Part shown: positions 56,772 to 64,000 of the stretch, one piece after another | How positions within the stretch are numbered: the first letter of the stretch is position 1 | Layout: each line of letters begins with the position of its first letter | Source of the DNA: Thermovorax subterraneus | GTDB taxonomy: Bacteria; Bacillota; Thermosediminibacteria; Thermosediminibacterales; Thermosediminibacteraceae | Length of the DNA stretch: 64,000 nt | Assembly: GCA_021608145.1 (NCBI GenBank) | Contig: JAKIHM010000008.1 | Span: forward strand, 1-64,000 | Reading direction: 5' to 3' | Notes under the pieces: model-generated | Database searches by the model: none | Seen by the model: the letters and a program-made list of their open reading frames with translations, nothing else | Told to the model about the DNA's origin: nothing | Position numbers and translations under genes: made by a program

Positions 56772-57566
56772 ATGGGCGACAGGAAAAAAATACTTTTGGC
56801 AGATGACAACAAAGAATTTTGCGATCTTTTGGAAGAGTTTTTTTCAACGCAAGAGGATATGGAAGTGGTTGGCAAGGCTTATAACGGACTAGAAGTTGTG
56901 GAAAAAGTTCAGGAGTTGAACCCAGATGTAGTCGTTCTTGATATAATTATGCCCAATCTTGATGGATTAGGTGTAATAGAAAAATTAACGAATTTCGATA
57001 AAAAACCTAAAATTATCGTTCTCTCTGCAGTAGGACAGGATAAAATAACCCAGAGAGCAATAAATTTAGGAGCAGATTATTACGTAGTAAAGCCTTTTGA
57101 TTTAAAAATTCTGGTGGATCGAATACGTGAACTGGATTATGATTCAGGAAGTACTTTGCAAAAATCAATAAAAAGCGCCACAAATATTCAAACATCTAAG
57201 CGCAAGGATACTAATTTGGAAATGGAGATAACCAATATAATACATGAAATCGGGATTCCAGCGCACATAAAAGGTTACTTTTACTTAAGGGATGCTATTG
57301 CTATGGTGGTAAATAACGTTGAACTATTAGGAGCCGTAACCAAGGTGCTTTATCCCACCATAGCAAAAAAATACAACACAACGCCGAGCAGAGTTGAAAG
57401 AGCCATCAGACATGCTATCGAAGTGGCATGGAACAGAGGTTGTATAGAAACCATTAACAATCTCTTTGGATATACCGTTCAAAAGGACAAAGGGAAACCC
57501 ACGAATTCAGAATTTATAGCCATGATTTCGGATAAGATAAGAATTGAACAAAAAGTCATATCTTGA
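56772..57566 (+). CDS. spo0A: Sporulation master regulator Spo0A
   Basis: A 264-residue response regulator. The receiver has the acid pocket LLADD (Asp11, Asp12), phospho-acceptor Asp57 in [13 protein letters not shown] and Lys in VVKPF. The C-terminal DNA-binding domain contains the conserved [17 protein letters not shown] (near 210). It decides entry into sporulation. ATG 56772 after AGGGGGG. Control by sigma-H and by itself is supported by the upstream sequence. A hairpin follows. Confidence 0.97.
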   Translation: MGDRKKILLADDNKEFCDLLEEFFSTQEDMEVVGKAYNGLEVVEKVQELNPDVVVLDIIMPNLDGLGVIEKLTNFDKKPKIIVLSAVGQDKITQRAINLGADYYVVKPFDLKILVDRIRELDYDSGSTLQKSIKSATNIQTSKRKDTNLEMEITNIIHEIGIPAHIKGYFYLRDAIAMVVNNVELLGAVTKVLYPTIAKKYNTTPSRVERAIRHAIEVAWNRGCIETINNLFGYTVQKDKGKPTNSEFIAMISDKIRIEQKVIS

Positions 57567-57647
57567 GATAATTCGGATTTTAATAATCTAACGATTCTTG
57601 AAATTGGTATTGAGAAAGCAATAAATCTCCCAAAATAACCCTAAAAA

Positions 57648-57692
57648 CACCTCTTGTTAGTTTGATAGAAACTAACAGGAGGTATTTTATTT
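57648..57692 (+). terminator. Terminator after spo0A
   Basis: ACCTCTTGTTAGTTT (57649-57663) pairs with AAACTAACAGGAGGT (57669-57683) with few mismatches, followed by a T-rich tract. Confidence 0.85.
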
Positions 57693-57822
57693 ATTGTTTG
57701 AATAAATTTACCTCATTTCAAATTATGTTGGAGAGTGGCGTGTTAGAAAATAAATTTAGTGGAAATAATAAAAACAGATTAACTGCTGCAAATAGATATT
57801 TATGTTGAGAGGAAACCGCGAA

Positions 57823-58956
57823 ATGGCTGAATTCATAGTAGGAAGAGCAGTTGTTGATAAAAAAACAAAGTGGTTAATACAGCGTGCAAAACCGGGAGAT
57901 ATAGCTGTCCTTTCTCATAAAGATATTGATGAAGTAGCAGCTCACCAACTTATAAAATCTAAGGTGAAAGGAATTATTAATTTTCAACCTTCTATTAGCG
58001 GGCGATTCTTGAATCAAGGTCCAGAAGTACTTGTTAACGCCGGCAAGGTTTTGGTGGATGTTACCCAGGACGGATTAATTGATTTGATACGCGATGGAGA
58101 TTTAATTGAGATAAAGAACAATGGAGAGATAATTTTAAACGGAAAATTTTTCTGCAAAGGAATAGTTTTAACAAAAGAATTTATTAGATCCAAATATGAT
58201 GAAGCAAAGGTTAATTATGAAAAAGAAATTGAAAGATTTGCAATTAACACCCTTGAGTACATCAAACACGAAAAAAAAATTATATCAGCAGATTATGCTG
58301 TGCCTACACTTAAGACTGATATGCGAAAAAGACATGTAATGGTTGTAGTACGAGGTAAAGATTACAAGGAAGATATTTTGGCTTTAATGTCATATATAGA
58401 AGAAATAAAACCAGTCCTTATAGGAGTGGATGGAGGAGCAGATGCATTATTAGAATTCGGTTTAAAACCAGACATTATAGTGGGAGATATGGATAGCATA
58501 AGCGACAAAGGATTAAAGTGCGGGGCAGAAATAGTAGTTCATGCTTATCCTGACGGCAGAGCACCAGGGCTTGAACGGGTGAAACGACTAGGACTTGATT
58601 ATAAGATTATGGCAGTCAATGGAACAAGCGAAGATATGGCATTGCTTTTAGCTTATCATAGTGGCGCTGATTTAATAATAGCAGTAGGTACCCATACCAA
58701 CATAATAGATTTTTTGGAAAAAGGACGGCAAGGAATGGCTAGCACTTTTTTGGTGCGCCTTAAAGTCGGGCATATTCTAATCGATGCCAAGGGTGTTAAC
58801 AAACTTTACCGGTATAGAATAAAAAGCGATTATTTAGCTGCATTGTTAGCAGCAGCTTTTTTCCCAATTTTAATAATCAGTGCTTCTTCGCCCTTAGTAA
58901 AACATTTATTTAGACTTTTAATTATCAAAGTAAGGATGATGTTTGGCTTTTTATAG
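57823..58956 (+). CDS. SteA-like putative cytokinetic ring protein
   Basis: A 377-residue protein. A middle domain (about 170-330) looks like thiamine pyrophosphokinase (DGGADALLEFGLKPD, then GDMDSISDKG). The C-terminus has a membrane anchor (about 336-355, LAALLAAAFFPILIISA). This is the SteA layout known from Actinobacteria, where SteA and SteB work at the septum. ATG 57823 after GAGAGGA. The next gene is SteB-like, so the pair is conserved here. Division role in this organism is inference. Confidence 0.83.
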   Translation: MAEFIVGRAVVDKKTKWLIQRAKPGDIAVLSHKDIDEVAAHQLIKSKVKGIINFQPSISGRFLNQGPEVLVNAGKVLVDVTQDGLIDLIRDGDLIEIKNNGEIILNGKFFCKGIVLTKEFIRSKYDEAKVNYEKEIERFAINTLEYIKHEKKIISADYAVPTLKTDMRKRHVMVVVRGKDYKEDILALMSYIEEIKPVLIGVDGGADALLEFGLKPDIIVGDMDSISDKGLKCGAEIVVHAYPDGRAPGLERVKRLGLDYKIMAVNGTSEDMALLLAYHSGADLIIAVGTHTNIIDFLEKGRQGMASTFLVRLKVGHILIDAKGVNKLYRYRIKSDYLAALLAAAFFPILIISASSPLVKHLFRLLIIKVRMMFGFL

Positions 58957-58968
58957 AGGTGAATAACT

Positions 58969-59631
58969 TTGTACAATTTCAAACACTTAACAATGCTGCT
59001 TGTTGCTGTATTTGTTTCTCTAGGTATAGGCATAGCGGTAGGCTTTACAGCCAATAGCGACAAACTATTGATAAAACAGCAAAAAGCTATTATAGATCAA
59101 TTGGAAAATAGTTACAATATTTTGAAAGAAAATAATAGGATGAAGGATAAACAGTTAAAATTGCTTATAGAAGAGCAAAAAAGAGATTATGAATTTCTTG
59201 AACATAATTTTGAAATTCTGCTGAAAGGAAGTATAGAAGGGAAAAAAGGAACTGTATTGCAACTTGGAAATAAAATAGACTCAACAACTGAAGTTATAAA
59301 GTACCTTGAAGATGCAGGAGCAGTCTTACAAACTTCCTCAATTTTAAACGATGATGAAAAAGAAGATGAAATTGACAACATTATTGAGGCCTTCCTTAAC
59401 AAGGAGACAATAGATTTTAACGATTTTGTTGTTATTGTGAGAGCGGATGAAAATTTAAATCCTGAATCTATAGCAAGAAAAATAAGTGACATAAAACCTG
59501 TGGCTATTGTTCAATCTTCTAACCTTTCAAGACTGGACATAACTACTAGTAAAAAATTACTTTATATCGATAACATAGATACGATAATGGGAAAATACAG
59601 GCTGATAGTCTGGTTAATAAATAATTCATGA
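58969..59631 (+). CDS. SteB/MctB-like coiled-coil membrane protein
   Basis: A 220-residue protein with one N-terminal membrane helix (about 8-27), a coiled-coil (about 30-75) and a C-terminal alpha/beta domain. This matches the MctB/SteB family; database names often call it a copper transporter, though its actinobacterial relative SteB acts with SteA. TTG 58969 after AGAGGTGA. The location right after steA favours the SteB reading. Confidence 0.8.
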   Translation: MYNFKHLTMLLVAVFVSLGIGIAVGFTANSDKLLIKQQKAIIDQLENSYNILKENNRMKDKQLKLLIEEQKRDYEFLEHNFEILLKGSIEGKKGTVLQLGNKIDSTTEVIKYLEDAGAVLQTSSILNDDEKEDEIDNIIEAFLNKETIDFNDFVVIVRADENLNPESIARKISDIKPVAIVQSSNLSRLDITTSKKLLYIDNIDTIMGKYRLIVWLINNS

Positions 59632-59642
59632 GGTGTTTGACA

Positions 59643-60440
59643 TTGGTATTGGCTTTTGCGTCACTGATAACTACTATACTTTTTTTGGAAAATTTTCGAA
59701 AGTGGGAACATGCAGTTAAAAAATCAAACTACAGGAACAAAGAAATAATTACTGCCGGAGGCGTGGTTTTCGTAATCGTAATACTCCTTATTAACGTCTA
59801 TACAGTTTTTTATTGGGATGATACGGATCTTCCAGAGTACATAATGCTATCTGCAGCATGCATGGGGTTTTCAGGTTTAATGGACGATATATACGGAACT
59901 AAGGCAGTAAAAGGCATTAGAGGACATTTTTCAAAATTATTGCGAGGCAAGATAACCACAGGAAGTATAAAGGCTATAATTGGGTTGAGTATAGCTTGTT
60001 TTTTAGCTGTGAAAAAAAACGATTTTTGGCCGGATATTATTATTGATGCGTTAATTATTGCCCTTTCCACGAATTTGTTAAACCTTATGGATTTAAGACC
60101 CGGTAGAGCCTGTAAGTTTTTCCTATTTTCAGTGGCCATAATATTTTTATATTTTCTCCGAAAAGGACTTACTAATTTAATATATTTTTTTATGCCGCTT
60201 GCCGTTTCTGTTATGGTCTTTTGGTTTTATGATTCAAGGGAATTATTGATGATGGGAGATGTAGGGTCAAATGTGTTAGGAATAAGTCTTGGGATTATGA
60301 TATCGTGGATAGGTTCTTATTATGCAAAGATTGGAGTGTTGTCTTTTTTGCTTGGAATACAGCTCATTTCAGAATTCTATTCTATCAGCGAAATTTTAGA
60401 AAGGATAATCTCCTTCAGAAAAAAATTTTCGATTTATTAA
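59643..60440 (+). CDS. MraY/WecA-like glycosyltransferase (GT4), divergent
   Basis: A 265-residue multi-helix membrane protein with shortened MraY/WecA features: the Asp-Asp motif GLMDDIYG (near 78), NLLNLMDLRPGRA (about 140-155) and MMGDVGSNVLG (near 203). The His-rich loop of MraY is missing, and it is shorter than the normal enzymes, so it is a separate branch. It may transfer a sugar phosphate to a polyprenyl carrier. TTG 59643 fits GAGGTG; an earlier ATG (59628) overlaps steB. Substrate unknown. Confidence 0.75.
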   Translation: MVLAFASLITTILFLENFRKWEHAVKKSNYRNKEIITAGGVVFVIVILLINVYTVFYWDDTDLPEYIMLSAACMGFSGLMDDIYGTKAVKGIRGHFSKLLRGKITTGSIKAIIGLSIACFLAVKKNDFWPDIIIDALIIALSTNLLNLMDLRPGRACKFFLFSVAIIFLYFLRKGLTNLIYFFMPLAVSVMVFWFYDSRELLMMGDVGSNVLGISLGIMISWIGSYYAKIGVLSFLLGIQLISEFYSISEILERIISFRKKFSIY

Positions 60441-60451
60441 GGTGAAATAAT

Positions 60452-61600
60452 ATGATAAGATTAAGAAAGGGGAAGGTTTTAGAAATTTTAGAGGAACAAG
60501 TAGGTTTACAAGAAATTCTAGTTGAGGTGGATGGCGAAAAAAATAAGGCTATAAATTATACTATGCTGACAGGCTATTGCAAAAAAGGCGATGAAGTAGT
60601 ACTAAATACTACAGCAGTTTTTTTAAACCTCGGAAGTGGAGGTTATCATTTTGTCATTTATAATTGCTCAGTTGAAAATCTTGATATAGAGAAAAAAGGC
60701 CATATAATGAAGCTAAGGTACACCCCCTTTCAAATAAAAACTTGGAGTGCAGAAGAAAGCACCAGTCCTTTGGCTGAAAAACTGTCAAACACTGTATCAC
60801 TTTCAGGTATGCCGGTGGTAGTGGGAACGCTCCACAGCATGTTGGCTCCCGCTTGTGCAGGAATAAAGAAAAATTCTAAAGATCTTAAGGTAGCTTATGT
60901 AATGACAGATGGTGGTGCTCTCCCTCTTTTTTTTAGCCGAGTTGTAAGAGAATTGAAAGAAAAAAAGCTAATCGATTTTACGATTACAACTGGACATGCC
61001 TTCGGAGGCGATATAGAATCAGTTAATATTTATTCTGGATTGTTATCAGCAAAGGCTTTGGGATGCGACGTTGCAGTGGTCACAATGGGGCCAGGCATAG
61101 TCGGAACCGGCACAAAATACGGTCATACTGGTCTTGAACAAGGAGAAATAGTAAATGCAGTAAATATACTTATGGGAACAGCCGTTGTAATACCACGAAT
61201 AAGTTTTATGGACAGAAGAAAAAGGCACTACGGAGTCAGCCATCATACTATTACATCGCTTCAGGAAATTGCTTTAAAAAAGGCTTTTGTAGTAATCCCT
61301 AAGATGGAAAGGGAAAAACTAGACGAGGTAATAAGTCAGCTGAAGAGTTGCGGGATTCACCGAAAACACCGTATAGTAATTGAAGACGGCATTGAAGGCA
61401 TAAGTGTTTTAAAATCATTAGGCATCGAACTTGAGACTATGGGGAGAGATTTTGAACAGGACAGTGAATTTTTCTTGGCGGCAAGTGCCGCTGGCAATTT
61501 TGCGTCAAAACTCGCCATGAATAAGGGAGGGGGCTGGAGGCAGTGGATTTTTTCGAAGCTACAATCAATACGAAATATATTTTTTCAGGTAAGATATTGA
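60452..61600 (+). CDS. DUF3866-family protein
   Basis: A 382-residue protein of the DUF3866 family, with an N-terminal beta-rich part (KGKVLEILEEQVGLQEILVE) and Gly-rich segments such as GPGIVGTGTKYGHTGLEQGE. Function unknown. It is usually found close to spo0A-steA-nudF in Clostridia. Its last 58 bp overlap nudF. ATG 60452 after AAGGTGA. Confidence 0.88.
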   Translation: MIRLRKGKVLEILEEQVGLQEILVEVDGEKNKAINYTMLTGYCKKGDEVVLNTTAVFLNLGSGGYHFVIYNCSVENLDIEKKGHIMKLRYTPFQIKTWSAEESTSPLAEKLSNTVSLSGMPVVVGTLHSMLAPACAGIKKNSKDLKVAYVMTDGGALPLFFSRVVRELKEKKLIDFTITTGHAFGGDIESVNIYSGLLSAKALGCDVAVVTMGPGIVGTGTKYGHTGLEQGEIVNAVNILMGTAVVIPRISFMDRRKRHYGVSHHTITSLQEIALKKAFVVIPKMEREKLDEVISQLKSCGIHRKHRIVIEDGIEGISVLKSLGIELETMGRDFEQDSEFFLAASAAGNFASKLAMNKGGGWRQWIFSKLQSIRNIFFQVRY

Positions 61601-62085
61601 AATTAAGATTGGACGAAGTTAAACTTCCTGATGGCAAATTTTCAACGCGGGAAATAGTAGAACATCCGGGAGCGGTTGCAATTGTCCCTATAGATGAGGA
61701 TAAAAACGTAATAATGGTTCGACAATACCGAAAACCGGTGGAGGAAATGCTCTTAGAAATACCGGCAGGAAAACTCGAAGTAAATGAAGATGTTAAAATT
61801 TGCGCTCAAAGAGAGCTATTGGAAGAAACGGGCTATAAAGCCAAAAAATTGATACATATAATGGACTTTTATACCACTCCCGGTTTTTCAAACGAGAAGA
61901 TGTCCCTCTTTTTAGCATTTGGACTCGAGGAAGCCGAAAGCAAAGCCGATGAAGATGAATTCATAAAAAAAGAGAAAATACCCATAGAGAAGGCTATGGA
62001 TATGGTTAAAAATGGAGAAATAAAAGATGCGAAAACGATGGTGGGACTTTTAGTGTCCCATATGTTTTTGCAAGGGGAATTCTAA
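61543..62085 (+). CDS. nudF: NUDIX hydrolase, ADP-ribose pyrophosphatase type
   Basis: A 180-residue NUDIX enzyme with a complete Nudix box (GKLEVNEDVKICAQRELLEE followed by TGY, about 76-98). Similar to NudF-like ADP-ribose pyrophosphatases. GTG 61543 is inside the DUF3866 gene, behind GGGCTGGAGG; the overlap suggests translational coupling. Confidence 0.92.
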   Translation: MDFFEATINTKYIFSGKILKLRLDEVKLPDGKFSTREIVEHPGAVAIVPIDEDKNVIMVRQYRKPVEEMLLEIPAGKLEVNEDVKICAQRELLEETGYKAKKLIHIMDFYTTPGFSNEKMSLFLAFGLEEAESKADEDEFIKKEKIPIEKAMDMVKNGEIKDAKTMVGLLVSHMFLQGEF

Positions 62086-62086
62086 C

Positions 62087-63259
62087 ATGGAATATTTCGC
62101 AGATTTGCACATACATATAGGTCAATCCTGCAATAGACCCGTAAAGGTGGCTGCTTCTCGTCAGATGACTTTAGATGCTATCTTAAAAACATGCATCGAT
62201 GTTAAAGGCATAAACATCATCGGACTGGTCGACTGCGCATCGCCTTTTGTCCTCAACGAAATAGAAGAAAAGATTAAATCGGGAGAATTGGAAGAATTAC
62301 CGAAAGGCGGTCTATCCTATCAGGGGAAGCTGACAGTGATTCTAGGGGTAGAGCTAGAGACGCAGGAGGAAAAAGGTGTCGCTCACAGTGTAGCGTATTT
62401 CCCAGGCTTTAAACAGATGGGGGAATTTTCGAATATATTACAAAAATACATAACAAATATCTACCTTAGTTCTCAAAGAGCGTCGTTGAATGCACGTGAA
62501 CTGCTATATATAGTAAGAAATTTAGGAGGAAAACTTGTACCTGCTCATGTATTTACCCCTTTTAAAAGTTTTTATGGGAGTTGTTATGATAGGATTTCAT
62601 CAGCTTTTGAAGAACATTTCGATGAAATATCCACGATAGAATTGGGTTTGAGCGCCGATTCGGATTTGGCAGACAGAATAAGAGAATTATCCGCAAAAAA
62701 GTTCGTAACAAACTCCGATGCCCATTCCTTAGATAACATTGGAAGAGAATATAATAAAATTAAGCTCAACAACCCGGATTTTGAAAGCTTGTTTGAAGCC
62801 ATTGGAGGAAGAACTCCGAATAATGAGATAATTGCCAACTATGGATTAGATCCAAGGTTGGGTAAATATCACAGGACTTTCTGCCTTTTTTGTAACTATA
62901 TAGCAGATGCAGAACCACCCGTTATGAGTTGTCCTCGTTGTTCGAGCGATAAAGTAATAATAGGAGTATTAGATAGGATTACATTGATTGCCGATTTTAA
63001 AGAAACTGTGCATCCTCAAGGGCGACCGCCGTACTATTACAACGTGCCCCTCAAATTCATTCCGGGTATTGGGAAGAAAACGGCAGAAAGGTTGATAAAA
63101 GCTTTTGGCAGCGAAATTAATGTAATGCACTACGCCACTTTTGAGGAACTGAAAGGTGAAGTAGGCACTGCGATTGCAGAAAAAATAATTGCAGCGAGGG
63201 CCGGGACTTTGAAGCTGAAAGCGGGCGGAGGGGGCATTTACGGAAAGGTAATATCATGA
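62087..63259 (+). CDS. Endonuclease Q (EndoQ)-like protein
   Basis: A 390-residue protein with an N-terminal PHP domain (FADLHIHIGQSC; TNSDAHSLDNIG near 207), a four-cysteine zinc element (CLFC near 266, CPRC near 284) and a C-terminal HhH-like segment (IPGIGKKTAERLI near 325). This is the EndoQ layout; EndoQ of Thermococcales nicks DNA 5' of deaminated bases. Bacterial members are fewer. ATG 62087 starts 1 bp after nudF. Confidence 0.88.
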   Translation: MEYFADLHIHIGQSCNRPVKVAASRQMTLDAILKTCIDVKGINIIGLVDCASPFVLNEIEEKIKSGELEELPKGGLSYQGKLTVILGVELETQEEKGVAHSVAYFPGFKQMGEFSNILQKYITNIYLSSQRASLNARELLYIVRNLGGKLVPAHVFTPFKSFYGSCYDRISSAFEEHFDEISTIELGLSADSDLADRIRELSAKKFVTNSDAHSLDNIGREYNKIKLNNPDFESLFEAIGGRTPNNEIIANYGLDPRLGKYHRTFCLFCNYIADAEPPVMSCPRCSSDKVIIGVLDRITLIADFKETVHPQGRPPYYYNVPLKFIPGIGKKTAERLIKAFGSEINVMHYATFEELKGEVGTAIAEKIIAARAGTLKLKAGGGGIYGKVIS

Positions 63260-63264
63260 GCGAG

Positions 63265-63293
63265 TTATATTGATACTCCTCCCGGCATAATAT
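63265..63293 (+). promoter_or_regulatory. sigma-E-type promoter of spoIIM
   Basis: TTATATT (63265-63271, 6 of 7 of KMATATT) and CATAATAT (63286-63293, 6 of 8 of CATACAHT), 14 bp apart. Confidence 0.65.
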
Positions 63294-63322
63294 TTTATAG
63301 GTGGACGGGGAGGAGATATTCT

Positions 63323-63949
63323 TTGAATTACATAATTTTGAAATTAGCAAGCTATACAAAACAGAATATAGGTTTTTATTTATTAACAGTTCTTATACTG
63401 CTGTCAGGTGTCGTTTTAGGCAGTTTTTCTGTGGGATTGCTTTCAGAGACACAAAAGAACGAGCTTTTAAATTATGTGGAATTATTTTTTTCGAATGTGA
63501 GGAATTTAAATATAGATTCTGCAGGCGTATTTTATACATCTGTTCTCAATAACCTAAAGACTGCTCTTGTTATAAGTCTTGCCGGCTTATTTGTTATAAC
63601 CTTTCCATTGATACCCGTGGTCATCTTCTTCAGGGGATATATCTTAGGTTTTACAGTAGGATTCTTAGCATCAGAATTTGGAATTAAAGGGTGTATATTT
63701 GCAGTGTTTACAATATTTCCTCAGAATTTAATTACAATACCTGTGATAATTTCTATTGGGGTTACTGGAATTTGTTTTGCAGTTGAAGTAATTAAAAATA
63801 GAAAGAAGATTGATAAGGGAGAATATTTGAATATGACTGCAAGTTATTTGCTATTGAATTTGGGATTTAGTTTATTTTTTATTCTGGCGGGTTTAATAGA
63901 AGGTTATATTTCTCCTTTGTTTATTAAACTTTTTTCCACATACATTTAA
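63323..63949 (+). CDS. spoIIM: Stage II sporulation protein M
   Basis: A 208-residue membrane protein with five hydrophobic segments and the SpoIIM signature FRGYILGFTVGFLASEFG (near 114-131). It recruits SpoIIP and SpoIID to the septum so that peptidoglycan is thinned for engulfment. TTG 63323 after GGGGAGGAGA. A mother-cell sigma-E promoter is visible upstream. Confidence 0.94.
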   Translation: MNYIILKLASYTKQNIGFYLLTVLILLSGVVLGSFSVGLLSETQKNELLNYVELFFSNVRNLNIDSAGVFYTSVLNNLKTALVISLAGLFVITFPLIPVVIFFRGYILGFTVGFLASEFGIKGCIFAVFTIFPQNLITIPVIISIGVTGICFAVEVIKNRKKIDKGEYLNMTASYLLLNLGFSLFFILAGLIEGYISPLFIKLFSTYI

Positions 63950-64000
63950 AAGGAAAATCAATTTTTTCATGGAAATTATTATACGGTGATATTGATGGAA

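Noticed and set aside
57728-57813. Mini-frame of about 28 codons in the spo0A-steA gap
   Set aside because: No ribosome-binding site and AT-rich composition. The gap otherwise holds only the spo0A terminator and a weak TTGAAT/AATTAT pair too poor to call a promoter.
63995-64000. Possible start (ATG GAA after GGTGAT) of a gene running off the window, perhaps xerD
   Set aside because: Only two codons are visible; neighbour order alone is not enough to call it.

Overview
The window reads as ordinary, densely packed chromosome of an AT-rich, spore-forming, anaerobic Firmicute. Sporulation genes include a complete spoIIIAA-AH operon, sigK, spoIVB, spo0A and spoIIM. Anaerobic or clostridial traits include a SCIFF peptide, a ferredoxin-fused aldo/keto reductase and a P-type ATPase behind a Mn riboswitch. 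An OLE RNA locus, an RNA known mainly from anaerobic and extremophilic Firmicutes, points to a thermophilic clostridium of the Thermoanaerobacterales/Thermosediminibacterales kind; that placement is inference. No tRNA, rRNA, insertion sequence, phage gene or CRISPR array was found. TTG and GTG starts are very common, so most starts here were chosen from Shine-Dalgarno spacing.

Layout. (1) 0.2-2.6 kb: scfA (SCIFF peptide), secD and secF. (2) 2.7-5.6 kb: an unassigned AAA+ ATPase/VWA pair resembling Mg-chelatase I/D subunits, set between secF and recJ. (3) 5.7-12.3 kb: recJ-apt-rel-dtd-MBL hydrolase and a small HTH-like protein; then htrA in the opposite direction. (4) 13.6-20.5 kb: hisS-aspS, a 6S-like RNA, csoR-like and RseC-like genes, alaS. 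(5) 20.6-23.2 kb: ireB, aldo/keto reductase, ruvX, DUF1292, fur. (6) 23.3-26.4 kb: a cation P-type ATPase on the minus strand under a yybP-ykoY (Mn2+) riboswitch. (7) 26.4-31 kb: queT, mltG, class B PBP, sigK, yqeG. (8) 31-38 kb: a type IV pilus-like operon (pilB, pilC, four prepilins, comFB, pilM, pilN, pilO) with no pilT. (9) 38-45.4 kb: Xaa-Pro peptidase, efp, an acidic zinc-ribbon protein and spoIIIAA-AH with a sigma-E-type promoter. (10) 45.5-49.5 kb: asp23, amaP, DUF2273, nusB, xseA, xseB, ispA. (11) 49.6-50.8 kb: OLE RNA and oapA. (12) 50.9-57.6 kb: tlyA, a membrane PD-(D/E)XK-like protein, nadK, argR, recN, spoIVB and spo0A. (13) 57.8-64 kb: steA, steB, a MraY-like glycosyltransferase, DUF3866, nudF, endoQ and spoIIM.

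How the genes work together. Spo0A starts sporulation. SpoIIM acts in engulfment, SpoIIIAA-AH in the channel between mother cell and forespore, SpoIVB signals from the forespore, and pro-sigma-K is the mother-cell factor at the end of that signal, so much of one developmental pathway lies here. The most notable non-coding elements are the OLE RNA, whose closing stem competes with a hairpin over the oapA ribosome-binding site; the Mn riboswitch; the 6S-like RNA; and the spo0A promoter, where exact sigma-H elements overlap an exact 0A box. The strongest candidates for undescribed biology are the AAA+/VWA pair, the SteA/SteB/GT4-like membrane cluster, the membrane PD-(D/E)XK-like protein and the OLE locus lacking an adjacent dxs.
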